NCBI RefSeq assembly: GCF_902635505.1
Contig: NC_045426.1
Coordinates: 671,307,087 to 671,371,086, forward strand
Source: Sarcophilus harrisii
Lineage: Eukaryota > Chordata > Mammalia > Dasyuromorphia > Dasyuridae
DNA: 64,000 bases
Reading direction: 5' to 3'
A program made the position numbers and the translations under genes. The notes beneath the pieces are model-generated. The model made no database searches. It was not told the origin of the DNA and saw nothing but the letters and a program-made list of their open reading frames with translations. Of this stretch, positions 1-13,800 are shown piece by piece; positions within the stretch are counted from its first letter, which is position 1; every line of letters starts with the position of its first letter.

Positions 1-1094
1 TTCCATCCTAAATCCACCGAAGTTACTATCATCTATACCCCAACTTCTTAAACTGTGATTCACAACCCCATCTTGTAACTGAATGTGGGAGTCAAGATTT
101 ATGACCAGCAAATATTTGATCTGTATACTTATTTTGCATACCTATATACCCAGGGTCACACAAAAATTTCTTAGATAAAAAGGGTTGCTAGTGGAAAAAG
201 TTTAAGAAGTCCTAATCTGCATTATTCTCCACTTTGTCCACTGGCATAACATGCTTTGCTAAACAGTTCTAGATAAACTCCACCTGTGGCATTCCCCTTT
301 TAGAATGTCTAGAAATCTTAAAAAATGAAATTCAGGTCTGGACCATTCTTTATAAAGTGATCAGAACTTGCTTTTCCAGATATTCACAATACTTTTATAT
401 ACTTTAATGATACATTTTAAAAGTGTCTTGAATTTTGCCATAAGAAAAAAAGCCAAGGTTATTGAAATAGACCTTGTAGACCCCACATCTTCCTTTTAAA
501 AACTGCATAACATTTGTTTTCCCCAATCCATTAACACCTCATCTTCTTTTCCCCCATGATCTTTCAAACAAATGGTTCAATGATCAGTTTCAGTACTCTT
601 ATATGTAGTTTATCTGGTCCTCGTGACTTGAATTCATTAAAAGCAGCCAGGTGTTTTTTTTTTAAACTATCTTTTTTCTTGTCCCATTACCTAAATTTGT
701 CCTTTTCTAGTACAAAGGTCATACTTCTCTACAGAGAAAAGAGAAGCAAAATAAGAAATAAGAAGCCTTGTCAACCACTCAAAGCAGTAGTCCCATCCTC
801 CCTTTTTATTCTTATTTTTCCCTCCCCCCAAAATAGCTAATACACACACACACACACACATACTTGCATCTGTCTTTCATTCTAAATTTTAGTACTTTTG
901 ACACTTCTTACAGGACTAATACCATACTTATGTATTCTTCCTCAGTTACTTGCGTCCATCTTCTATGTTTTGTCTTTTTTAAAAATATAAGTTGATTAAG
1001 GAATTCCTTATATCGTCAATATCATTCTTTTCAGTTGACTTCCCCTCTTCCTTATCAAAATTATTTTTCTTTTGAATTCCACTCTTTTATTGAA

Positions 1095-1715
1095 GCTTTT
1101 TATTTTTAAAACATACGCAAGGATAATTTTTCACCACTGACCCTTGCAAAACTTTGTGTTCCAATTTCACTCTTCCTTCCCTCTACCCCCTCCCCAGATG
1201 CCAAGTAATCCAATATATGTTAAACATGATAAAATATATTTAAATCCAATATAGGCATATGTATTTATACAATTATCTTGCTGCATAAGAAAAGTCAGAT
1301 CAAAAAGGAAAAAAAAATGAGAAAAAATAAAATTCAAGCAAACAACAACAAAAGAAGTGAAAATGTTATGTTGTGATCCACACTCAGTTCCTACAGTCCT
1401 GTCTCTGGGTGTAGATGGCTCTCTTCACCACAAGATCACTGGAACTGGCCTCAATCATCTCATTGTTGGAAAGAGCCCCATCCATCAGAATTGATCATTG
1501 TATAATCTTGTTGTTGCCATGCACAATGATCTGGTTCTGCTCATTTCACTTAGCATTAGTTTCTGTTAGTCTCTCCAGGCCTCTCTGAAATCATCCTGTT
1601 GATAGTTTCTTATAGAACAATAATATTCTATAACATTCAGATATCATAACTTATTCATCCATTCTCCAACTGATGGCCATTGAATTTCATTCTTGAGAGC
1701 TTCTGCTATTTTCTG
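1095..1715 (-). mobile_element. L1 3' end (reverse)
   Basis: Reads as the reverse complement of a marsupial L1 end: AAGCTTTTTATTTT, then TTGCAAAACTTTGTGTTCCAA, the 3' UTR, and the ORF2 end around CATTCTCCAACTGATGGCC. Same family as the copies at 6140, 31855 and 40359. Confidence 0.75.
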
Positions 1716-1977
1716 AGGCTAACTTTCCAGATCAACATTATCTTCATCAACTGTTCACTTTCTGCATGCTCCTCTTTCTTCCAAAGCCTCTGCCTTCTTT
1801 GGTTGGCAGAAGTGATGAAAATAACTTCATTGCTCCCAAGGTTTTTAAATTTTCTTGACCAAAACATTGTAATCTTATTAATACATCCAGGCTTTCAGCA
1901 TCTCTTATGAATTACCACAAGTAGGCAGCACCCATCTGACTTGACAAATCTTGATCATGTCCTGAATACATGACCCT

Positions 1978-2166
1978 CAGGTGGTGCAAAGCACAGTGAG
2001 CTAGACCTGGAGTCAGGAAGAACTGAATTCAAATCCAGCCTAGGACAACAGCTGTGTGACTCTGGAAACTCACATTGGCAAACCATCTAATATCTCCACA
2101 CACACAAAAAAATCACAATAAGCCCCAAATAGGATCATGAAGAGTTGGACGTGACTGAATGACAAC
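1978..2166 (+). mobile_element. tRNA-type SINE with long 3' arm
   Basis: Starts near the GAGCTAGACCTGGAGTCAGGAAG box, continues with GCTGTGTGACTCTGG and ends with GAGTTGGACGTGACTGAATG, the tail of a common marsupial SINE. Confidence 0.7.
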
Positions 2167-3854
2167 AAAAACACAGATATGACTAAGCAGTTGACAAAGC
2201 TGTCTCAGACCCTTTGGCAGAGTCACCACTTCTTTCTCTAACTTTTTAGTGGATAATCTTTCACCTGAAAGTATCTCTTCCATTTGTGCTGTTGGTACCT
2301 AGGGGGTGGAAGGAAACTTAGAAATCATACATTCAATCTCCTTATGCTATAGATAAGATAAGGCTCTTACAATTGGAAGCAGTCTGTATAATGTCATTGA
2401 AATAATGCCTTGAAACCTACCTCTAGTTCAAGATAAGGCCCTTACAAGTTGAGGCGGTATGTATAATGTCATAGCAATAATGCTTCAGAAACCCATTTCC
2501 AGTTTAAGATTCCTTTGAAGTTAACCATTTAGCAAGTTTTTAGTTAGTTTTTAACTAATTGGGGGTCCATTAGCAATCAATCAAGGACTATTTATTAAGT
2601 GCCACTATGTGCCAAGTACCAAGCCAGACACTATAGATAAGACCAAAATGACAGTCTTTAACTTAAAGGGGCTTATATTCTAAATACTCCTAAGCTAGTA
2701 CTAATATTATCTCTATCATATCTACCTCACTGGGTTGTTCTCCACCACCACCATAACAATAGCTAGCATTTATAAACTGACTTAAATTGTTTTAAAATAC
2801 TATCTCACTTGATCCTCACAATAGCCCTGGGACTCTTGGATACGATTATAATACAGATGGGAATTTTACAGATGGGAAAACTGAAGCTGAGAAAGATTTA
2901 AGTCTCAAGGTATCTTCCTGACTCCAATGTCTGCTCTTGGATAAGAAATATTTGGTTCTTTGTAAATCATAAAGTGCTTCATAAAAATTAGCAACTATTA
3001 TGATTAAGTGATTTTTCCCCTTGGTTACATAGCAAGTAAGTGGCAGGAGCTGAATTAAATCCTAGGCTTAGTCAAGAACACTCCTTTGTCAGTTATTCTC
3101 TGGCTTTTGAGCATCTTTAAGTTTCAGCCTCAGTTTCCCTTCATTTATTATTGAACTAGCTCACATCTCCAAGCCTTCCTACTCAACACCCATGGGTTCA
3201 GTTGTGTTTCCTTTCTTGGAGAGGAAACCACTGAGTCAGTTCAGGTGATCATTTATAGGATTCCCATGCATTATAGTTTAGTAGCCACTTTAATCTGACA
3301 CTCCTTTGTATGTCCAAGGATAAAATAATGAAAAATTTTAGGATCATAAAATTAGAATTGCAAATGCAATTAGCGGTCATTAGGTCCAATCTCATGTTGC
3401 TGATGAGGAAACCAAGACATAGGGAAGTTGACTTGTTGAGGGTCACACAGGTAATGTCTGAGACAGGATTCAAATCAGATTTTACTTGCTTTTAAGGCCA
3501 TCCTCTCCTTTTTAGTGTCTTTTCTAATTTCATTTTCATTACTCGAATTTCTCTCTATTTGGTCCCTACCAAGACCACCTGAGGTTCTAGCTTTGATGCC
3601 TCTTTCTTCCAGATTTGCCCCAAACCATTCCATTTTCTTTCATTTTCCATTTCTTGTGATTCTCCTCCTTTAAACACAGCTATTTAGTCTTCTCACAATT
3701 CTGCTACCATCTGCTCTTTGGCCTCCATCTGGGTCCTACACTGATTACATTATGAGAATAGAGCATCAGAGTGATCCTAAGACCATCAGATTGTCTTCTG
3801 ATATCAGTTTCACAGTATGATACTGGAAGCTTCTTTCTCAGCAAGAAACTCATC

Positions 3855-3995
3855 TTCCTTAAAACCTTTTTGCTTGCTGTTGGTGACTCGCCCAGAGTCA
3901 CTCAGCTACTAAACATTGGGTATCTGAGGTCGAATCCAAATTCAGGTCCTCCTGACTTCAGCACCAGTGCTCTATCCATTGCACCATCTAGATGT
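3855..3995 (-). mobile_element. tRNA-type SINE (reverse)
   Basis: Reverse of the box order: GACTCGCCCAGAGTCACTCAG, then CAGGTCCTCCTGACTTCAG, then GTGCTCTATCCATTGCACC. Confidence 0.75.
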
Positions 3996-4236
3996 CTCAT
4001 CTTCTTTAAACTTAATAGGATTAGAACTCACTTTTGAGAACCCTGGCTGAGCAAACACTTCTGGTCTACCAGTTCAGTAAACTTTTTTTGCTATGTACTC
4101 AGAGCTTGAGAACTATAACTGGACAATACCAGAAGAAGCTTGAACTCAGGGCTCTTTTGGGAAGTAATAGCAATTTGGTATAAACTTGTCATATATTGCT
4201 AAACTTGCTGACTTTTAAAACTTGGTATAAACTTGT

Positions 4237-4242
4237 TTTATT
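4237..4242 (-). terminator. Likely poly(A) signal of the tetraspanin gene
   Basis: AATAAA on the minus strand, the first canonical signal after the stop codon at 4724. It implies a 3' UTR of roughly 500 nt. Inferred from position only. Confidence 0.55.
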
Positions 4243-4723
4243 GGATTTCAGCATAAAAGGAACAAGTGGAAGGAGTAATCAGGAACACAGGAAAGGGAAA
4301 GAATAAGGGCAACAAGGGGTGGGAATATCAAAAAAGTTGAGGGGTAGATAGGGGATTCCATATGTTGCATTAGGCACTGAATGAACCTCTTTTCTAGACA
4401 AGGAGAACTCAATTGCACATCCCACTAGCTTATCTTTCAACCATCCCCTACCCAATACTCTAATTGTCCAGACAAAGCCAGCTCTCCCCATTTCAACCAG
4501 TCTGGCCTGGTTCTAATGCTTCCGAGTTAGATTTCTGCCCACTGAGGGATACTTTAACGAGGAGGTAAACCAGCTTGGCTAGGAAACCGTCACCAACTTT
4601 CCTCAAGACCCAAGGTCCTGAATGGGTCTAAAACAACACAGAAAACCTGGGCTCCATTGCTCATCCCAAGTTATACTCATGAAATAACAGTGGTCTCCTC
4701 TGTTTTCATGGAAAAACTCCCTT

Positions 4724-4810
4724 TTAGGAAAATGTGCCTGACTCCAAGATGTGATAATCCGGAATAGTTGACTGCTTCACGAGAAATCCACTGGTTAATG
4801 CAGCAAGCAG
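4724..4810 (-). CDS. Tetraspanin exon 7 (end of TM4, cytoplasmic tail, stop)
   Basis: 87 nt including the TAA stop. The acceptor CTTGTTTTCCAG precedes LLAALTSGFLV, the second half of TM4, followed by a short tail DYHILESGTFS. The tail aligns with the TSPAN3 tail (AYELLITGGTYA) and keeps a YxxI/L-type sorting signal. Confidence 0.9.
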   Translation of the reverse strand: MLAALTSGFLVKQSTIPDYHILESGTFS

Positions 4811-7800
4811 CTGGAAAACAAGGAAAATGTAAGACATTTTCACCCTCTTCTCTACCTCCCCCTCCAATATGAAGAAAAAAAATAGTAGCCTGTTAGCAAA
4901 GCAGGCCTGTTTACTTAATACCACCCCAACCTCTTCAGGAGGCACTCCATATACAGTGAGAACAACCTGATAAGAAAGGGGAATTTTCCAAAAACTCCAT
5001 TGCCATCTTATCTTGAAACCCAATATGGGGGTCAGACATGCAAATGAAGCAAAGATAGTCTGGTAAAGGGACAAAACCAGTACTGGCTATGGGACAGAAG
5101 ACGAAGATTCACACCCCTCCTATGCTACTTATTACATAACTAATCTTGGGCAAGTGACTTAACTTCTCTAAACTTCAAAGTCACTATCTATAAAATGGAT
5201 CTTAGGCAATATCGAAGGTCTCTTCCAGCTCTATTCTCTGACCTCTGAACCAAAAGACTTAGGAAATAACACCAATTTAGTGCAAAAACAAAATTCTGTC
5301 AAAGTTTAACCTTTTGATAAGTTACCAATTAGTAATAATTATTATAAACAGATAACATTTATGACAGCTTAAGGTTTACAAATTTTATACACACATGGAT
5401 ACATAGAGACAAAGATAAAGAAATGAGGAAATACACACGCACATACATCCATATAAAGAGAGCAAGAGCCATAGAGAAACAGAGGGAGAAAGAGACACGG
5501 AAAGACAGAGAGGGACAGAAAGGAACAGACACCCCCCCCCCCCACACACACACACACACAGGGGAGGGAGACACAGAGAGAGAGAGACAGAGACGGGGCT
5601 AGAAAGAGACAGAGACGGGGCTAGAAAGAGACAGAGACGGGGCTAGAAAGAGACAGAGACGGGGCTAGAAAGAGACAGAGACGGGGCTAGAAAGAGACAG
5701 AGACGGGGCTAGAAAGAGACAGAGACGGGGCTAGAAAGAGACAGAGACGGGGCTAGAAAGAGACAGAGACGGGGCTAGAAAGAGACAGAGACGGGGCTAG
5801 AAAGAGAACAGAGACGGGGCTAGAAAGAGACAGAGACGGGGCTAGAAAGAGACAGAGACGGGGCTAGAAAGAGACAGAGACGGGGCTAGAAAGAGACAGA
5901 GACGGGGCTAGAAAGAGACGTTCTTCCCATTGTGTATCCCAATGCTTCCTTACTACTTCTGATTCATTTTGCTATATGTTCTAGCAAGTGTTAGAGAAGG
6001 ACAAGAGAGAAGGCAGCTCACACTTCAACTGTATCTCTGTAGTCACATCCTCATCTTTCCTTTAGCTTGAGGTAGCCAAGGATACCTCATCCATCTCTTC
6101 TCTCCATTTCACTCTTTTTCAGTTCCTTTAAGAACTCATATTGGTTCACAGGTTAATTATACACTATTTCAAAGTCCGATTCTTTTTGTACAGCAAAATA
6201 ACTGTATAGATGTGTATACATATATTGTATTTAACTTATACTTTAACCTATTTCACATGTATTGGTCAACCTGACATCTGGGGGAGGGGAAGGAGGGGAA
6301 AAATTGAAACAAAAGGTTTTGTAATTGTCAATGCTGACAAATTACCCATGCATGACTTGTAAATAAAAAGCTATAATAATAATAAAGAACTTATATTGTT
6401 GCTGTTCTTGATGTTGCTGTTGGTGCTCACATCTGTATCAAATGCTTACCTTACTACAACCCTAAGAGGTGGGGAGCACAAGCTTTTTTATCCCATTTTC
6501 ATTAACAAGGAATCTGAGGCTCAGAATGACTTGCCTAAAATCATGCTTCTAAGTATAGATCTGGTATCTGAAACCACTTTTGGCTCCATGACTAGTCCTC
6601 TCTCTGTCTTTTTTTTTTCCCCTAGTAAAGTTTTTTTTTTTTTTAATACACCTTACATTATGAATCATGTTGGGAGAGAAATCAGAGCAAAAGGGAAAAA
6701 TCATTGGAGAGATTAAAAAAACAGAAAAAAGAAGTGAACATAGCATGTGTTGATTTACATTCAGCCTCCTTAGTTCTTTTTCTGGATGCATATGGCATTT
6801 TCTGTCCAAAATTTACTGGGATTGCTTTGGATCACTGAACCACTGAGAAGAACCTGGTCTTTCATAGTTGATCATTGCACATCCTTGCTGTTACTGTGTA
6901 CAGTATATTCCTGGTTCTGCTTGTTTCTCTCAGGATCAGTTCATGTAAATCTTTCCAGGCCTTTCTAAAATCGACCTATTTATCATTTTAAATAGTTATT
7001 TCATTACTTTCATATACCACAACTTGTTCAACCATTTCCCAATTGATGGGCATCTACTCATTTCCCCAGTTCTTTGCTACACAAAAAGAGCAGCTACAAA
7101 CGTTTTTGCCCATGGGTCCTTTTTTCCTCGTTTAAAATTTCCTTGGGATATAGACCCAGTAGTGACACTGCAAGGTCAAAAAATATGACTAATCCTCTTT
7201 CTCTAAATCATTTTGTTTCCTTTGAACTTCCACATATCTTGCCCTCTCCAGCTGCTTCTCTCCCCCAACTCCTGCCTTCAGAGAGGCTTTGCTCACTAGC
7301 TCCTCCTTTAACCCCATTTAAAAAAAAAAAAAAAACAAAAAACAAAAAACAAAAAAAAAAACCAGTCCTTCCCTCTCTCTGGAAACTGCCCTGTATGTCC
7401 CATTTTTCCCCTCTTTCCTCTCCTAGCCACCCTTCTTAATCACCTACATTCAGTGTGTAACCTCTTCCTTACTCCTCACTCACTCACTTTGCAGTCCCTT
7501 GCAATGTGACTTCCATCCTTATCCCTTCCCTGAAACATTTCCCTCTGTGATGCTTCTTATTGCTCTTCCTTCTTTTTTCTCATTCACCTTTATTTTAAAT
7601 CTCTCAGAAGCACTGATGGCTACATTTTTTCCCTTAAAAGTCTCCTTTTCTCAGCCTTGTGCCATCCCTTTATTCAGGTTTTCTTCCTCCTTCTCTGACC
7701 AGCCCTTTTCTATCTTCTCCAGTTCAATTGAGTCCTCTCCAATGAGGGACAGCATGGTGAACTGAACTGACGTGGGATCCAGGAAAATCTGGTTTCTTTG

Positions 7801-10800
7801 TACTGTGGGTAGGTGTACAGAGCAGGTCACTTACTGAACAAGTCGCTTAATAGGAACATTGTTAAAGGGGTGGTTTTGGAGGCAGGAAGAAGCAACTTCA
7901 AATGGGCAGGTCACTTAAACAGATACCTTGGTTAGAGCAATGGATTTGCTCCCAACTTCAAATCTAGCCTCAGAAAGTTACTAACTGTATGACCTCTCAC
8001 TTAATGGGAGCAACAGATCAATAGGCTTGGAGTCAGGAAGACCTGACTTCAGATTCAGTTTCAGAAATTTACTGGGCAAATCACTTAACCTATTAGCCTC
8101 CATTTCCTCATCTGTAAGATGGGGTCAATAACAGCAACTCCTTTCCTAAGGCTGTGGTGAGAATCAAATGAGATAGTAATTGTAAAGCACTTACCACAAT
8201 ATTGGCACCATAGGCAATTAATAAATGCTTGCTCCTCTTTCTCACCTTGTTACAAGATGTAAACAAATACTCTGGAAGTTTATGTAATGCTCCTCTCACC
8301 CCCTAATTATGGGCAACTACTATGTGTCTATCAGTGCTCAGCACTTGATGGGAGAAATAAAAATCAGGAAGTAAAGACATCAACACATCCATTCCAGAAG
8401 CTTATAGCATGACTAAATATGCCTGGCTTGGAATCAGGATTGGTAAAATTGAAAAATCAGTTATCATCCTGCTCCACCTCAGGCACTCACCTCTAGAACC
8501 AGAGCCCCGATGCAGCACCAAAACACCTGGCCAAGAACAATCTTCCGAAGCTGCTCCAGCTTTGGCAGACACCCCTAATCAAACAATAACAGCAGTAACA
8601 GTTCACAAGTCTACAGCCTTGATGCTTTACAGAAGACTTTTCTCCTGACCAGAGTATATATTATTAACCCACTTTAAGTTGAATCAGAGAGGACTAATGG
8701 ACAGATTGAACTTGGAAGGATCCGAGTTTAAATCTCTCCTTTGTCACTCAGTAGGTTTTTACCGTGTACAAATCATTACATTAGTCTGCATACCTTTATC
8801 TGTAAAAGAATATGGTGGGACTAAATTGGTATCTTCAAACTCTAATAGAAACCATTTCCTTTAGGCTGCAAATTGACTTAGAAAATCACACTGTGTGTGT
8901 TTTGTTGCATTGTATCTGTGTTTGCATTGTATTTTTATTAATTCAGATACTTAGAACTAGTGTGATTTGGGCAAGTCATTTAACCAGTTTTTGTTTCAGT
9001 TTACTAAAAATGGTGAAAAAATAGCATCCACTTCACAGGGTTATTGTGAAGGTCAAACAGGATAATATTTGTATTAAAAAATGCTTAAACAGATAGTAGG
9101 AAGCATATAAATACTTATTTCCTCCCTCAGTATGTGGTAGAGAAAGAATTCAAACCCAGCTCTCCTGGCTCCATATGTGGGGCTCTTCCCACTATAACAC
9201 ACTGTTTTGATCCCTGGAGAATAGAACACTGGAGATTCTGTGCAGGGGTTGGTGATTTAGTCCACATGATGCACCAGCTACAAAGAGTAAGCTATAAGGT
9301 CATCTGATTAATATATAAATATGGAATTCATAGAAAAACAGCTCCCTTTCCACTTCTGTTCAATTCAATGAATAGTTTAAAAAGTGAACAGTACACTAGT
9401 GAAAGCATTTCAGGTGGGAGTTTCTTTTTATCTCACTGATAGAGGTTTTAGTTCTTTACATCTACTATGAGCAAGATTTCAAGCATAAACCTTTGCACAC
9501 AGTAGGGTTTCTCCTACTCCTCACCTCAAAGCCCTTGTACCTTGGAAGAAGAGATAAACCACCCTGAAGCCATGAGGCCATGGCCAAATATGGCAGAGAG
9601 GCAGCAAAAGTTGTCTCCTTCTTGTTTTGGGGAGAGGTAGGCAGAACGCCAACGGGATGGCACTCTTAGGGAAACCTGGGACTCAGAATTAAGGGCAGCC
9701 AAGCTCAGATCTTACTCTTATGAATAACAGCTGACATTTACAGAATTAATGATAATCAGGTATCATTTTACAGATGGGGAAATCTGGGTTCAGATAAGTT
9801 AAGAGGTCCTACAGCTAGTAAGGATCAGAGGTCTTCCCAAGCTTAAATCCGTTCCTCTTTCCATTCCAATATGCTATACTTACTAAATGCTGTATCCATA
9901 GACCTCAGTTTCCTCTTCTGTAATAAGCAAATAAAACCTATAGTAACTACTCCATAGGATTGTTGGGAAGTTTTCGAAAGCAAAGCACTTTGTGAAGCCT
10001 GAAGCACACGAAATGGCAGTTAGGACTAAGAATACCCCTTTCCCCATTGCCCCTGAAGTTACCTCCTGATACAGTAACTGAGCAGAATCTAAGGCACCAG
10101 TGCAATTCAAGAAAATCTTCTGGCAGCAGCTTGTAGGAGCAGAAAAGTTGCCCATCACCCTCCAGTCTGTGTAATTGTGAATCCCACAGCACTGCAGCTG
10201 GGAGAAAGAAAGAGGTCACAGGGAGCTTGAGAAGGCACCCTGAAAGGTGCCTACAATTGTTTGTTCCCCCTCTCCACCAGTGACTATTCTCTCTTCTCTC
10301 CCCCCCCACACACATACACAAAGAGAGAGAGGGAGGGAGGGAGGAAAAGAGAGAAGGAGAGAGAAGCAAACATATACACAACACATTCCCTCCCTCCTTT
10401 CCAACCCCCATCAGAGAGCTTTCTGTGCCTCTCTTCCTCCTCCTTCCCAGGCAGGAGCAATGTAGATATTGCTTTGCTGTTCCAAGAATGATGATAGACA
10501 GGCTGAGGACCAGATAGTAACAGACCATCTTTCCTTCTGCAGAAGAAGCCAGAATACAGCTTACCTCTTCTTGGAGCCTATCAACATCTCTGGTCTTGGG
10601 GTCAGACTGGTTTCCATACTGACGGAAAAGATCATCCAGCACATGTGTTTCCCAGTCTCTCTGACAATGACACAAGCATCCACATTTTACAAAGGGAAAG
10701 TAGCTCAGAGTCTGGTAACAGCCCGTCCTCAGGGATTGGATTCCCCGTCCCCTCTTGTCACCTGACCAGTGGGCTTTGCCTCTCCTGGGGTCCTTTTCTG

Positions 10801-13800
10801 TATTCTATCCAACTCATTGATATCTTTCCTAAAACGTGGTACCCAGAAATAGATACATAGTACACCAGAGGCTGTTGGAGCCAGGCAGAATACAAAAGCT
10901 CTATAATCTCCTTCCTCCTAGCTACTGGTCTCTCTTGATACAATTTAGAATAGAATTAGCCTTTTGCGTTGTTGTTGATCTGACAATTATTCTGGGTCTA
11001 TGAACCAAGAAAGCCCTAAATTAATTTTCACACAAACTCTTATTTATTTTCATATTGTGGATATTATTTTTAGAATCCCAATACAGGATTTTATGGTTAT
11101 ATTTATTAAATTCACTCAATAGGTTCAGCCGATTATTTCTTATTGGACAAAAATTCATTTTAAAAAGTATATAAAATAAAGGGGATTCAGCAGTTCCGCT
11201 GAGCTCCTACCCATAAAGTATGCTATTATCAGCAGGAAAAGATCTGTTTGTACAAAAATACATATAGCAACACTTCATCATAGCAAAAAGTTGGAAAGAA
11301 TCTTCTATGTTGATGGTAACATTGATACATTGGTACATTGATACATTGGTACATTGATACATTGATAGTAGGCTATTTTTTCCAATCTTATGGCATAGTA
11401 CCGCCAATCACATACTCTATATTGCAAAGTGAAGTCCCCAATCTCCTCCCACCTTCTCCTACTTCTATATCTTTATAAAGGTATAGAAGAAAGTGACCTA
11501 TAAAAGGTCACTCCCAGATCTAGAACATCCTCATAAGATCATATACTTTGGGCTAGAAGGGATCTTAAGAGGCCAGCTAGTCTAACCTCCTCGTTTAAAG
11601 ATGACTAAAGTGGGACCCAGAGAGATTGAATTGATTTGTCCCAAATCTCCCAAGTAGTAAATGACAGAGCTAGGGTTTGAATCCAGCTTGCTGAACTGCA
11701 ACCACAGATTACTTTCTACTGAACCAAAGTAGCTCTTGGTATCCTCTACAGCAAACCATTGCTTAAATGAGCGTGAAACACATGACTCTGGACGGGAATT
11801 AGAGACAGGGACTACAACCCTCTCGTTTAACAGAGAGGAAAACTGAGGACAAGAAATGACAAGCAACTTGCTGTAAGTCACAAAGCATATTAGTGCAACA
11901 ATTAGGACTAGAATCAAAGGAAGCACCAGAGCAGCTCAAATGAATGTTATATCTTCAGGCTGAGAGTTTATAGCTCTGAAATTGCATTCATTACAAATCA
12001 GGGCTGGAGTGATTGTTGTGTTGATTGTCTAGATTTAATAAAGATGAAGAATGGTAATGTGGATGAAATTTAAAAGTAAAATTTTTTTTTCCTTTCTTCC
12101 TTTTTTTTTTCCCCTGTGTGACCCTGGTCAAGTCACTTAACTTCAATTGCCTCTTTAAAAAAAAACTTATTATAGCTTTTTATTTACAAGATATATGCAT
12201 GGGTAATTTTTCAGCATTGACCCTTGCAAAACCTTCTGTTCCAACTTTTCCCTTCTTCCCCCCCCCCATTCCCTCCCCCTGTCAATTCCATCATTTAATA
12301 AATGAGAAAGCAACATCCACAGAGATTAAATATATTTTACCCAAGTCAAGACTAGGGCCTCTAACTCCAAATCCAGCATCTTTTTTTTTTACTATTCTGA
12401 TCTGTCTCCTCTTCTTTTAAGTCTTAGCACTTCCTCCATTGAGCTTTACCTGTTCCTTTAGCTAAAAAAGATTTCTCTCTTTAAACTTCCCTAGAGCATT
12501 TTTTTCTGATAACATTCTATTTTGCAGGACATAAGTCATACACATGAAGGGATATGCTTGGGCAAATATTCAGACATGCTTTAAACCTAGGATTTATTGA
12601 AGCTTTCGATCCTGTCTTTTCAGCAAGAAGTCAACAGCAGCTCTCCCACAGTGTCTCTCCAACTCTCCCAAAATCCCAGAACTGGAAGCTCAATCCATAC
12701 CTAAGAAGAACCTTTTTAATAAGGTTTCCAGTAAGTGATCACCCAACTTTCTCCTGGAAGTTTTCCAGATAGCTCTGGAAGCAATCTGTTCTACTGTAGA
12801 AAACCCTAAGAATGTTTTTCTTGATACCCAGGCTTCTATTACTCCTCAATTTAAGATAACAGGATCTGAAGTTTTAGAGCTGAAAGGACCATCAGAGATC
12901 ATGGACTCCAACCTTATCAGGTTACATACAAAAGGCCCAGAGAAATTGAATAACTAGCCTCATTACTCCTAGTTCTGTGCTCTAGGGCCAAACAACATGG
13001 CAACTCTTCAAACACCTGAGAACCATGAATAATAATGATGGCTGATATTACCATAGTGCTTCAGGGTCTACAAAACACTTTTTGGACATTAACCTCATAC
13101 CTCATTTGAAACTCACAACCTACTATTATCTCCATTTTATAGATGAGGAAACTGAGGTTAAGTGACTTGCCCAGAATCACATAGTAAAACAAAAACTTCT
13201 TGAGGGTAGAAACTCAATCATGTTTCATCTTTGCATCAAAAACCCCTAAAAAAACAACCCCCCCAAAAAAAACCCAAACCTGGGTCTTCCACACAATAAA
13301 TACTTAATATTTATCACTGAATTAAATTTCTAGAGAAAAATTTACCTAAACTGTTAGGTGAAAAATGGGATAGAAGGAATGTACAGTAATATGAAGAATG
13401 CCCAAACCTGGTAATGACCATCAGACATTATTCCCAGGGACATTTGGCAGAAACAGCAAAGAGTATAACTAGCTAATTCACAGGTATGCATTAATCTCCC
13501 ACTATACCCCAGGCACACAGTCCTCTGAAAGACTCTCAGGTAAAGGAACTAAGTCTAGAGTCTTAATAGCTCTCATATCCTCAGAGGAATCCATACCTTT
13601 CACAGAGGTACTGTGGACATAGTAGGGAAAATTCTGGAGTTGGAGTTACAAAACCTAGGTTCAAATTCCAGGTCCTGATATTGACCAGTTGAGTGATAAG
13701 GTCCTTTCACTTTATTTAGACTCAGTTTCCTTACCTGTAAAATGGTGGATATTCTATCTAGCACCCAGAGAGTTTGGGAGAAAAGCATTTTGCAAACCTC

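Larger units (their letters stand above)
1..4236. other. Sequence downstream of the tetraspanin, no gene seen
   Basis: Contains a (CA) run at 842-860, a reverse L1 3' end, SINEs and old MIR-like fragments. I see no exon set here; the short open frames fall inside repeats. Confidence 0.6.

Noticed and set aside
9501-9640. Alternative site for tetraspanin exon 6 (acceptor near CATGGCTTCAG)
   Set aside because: It would give only 13 residues without a membrane segment or the GC motif. The 84-nt exon at 8491-8574 fits length, phase and sequence.
9947-10675. A 242-codon minus-strand open frame read as one gene
   Set aside because: It runs through tetraspanin exon 4, the intron and exon 5 in the wrong frame for exon 5. 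The real coding parts are 10565-10660 and 10063-10197, set by splice sites and the CCG motif.
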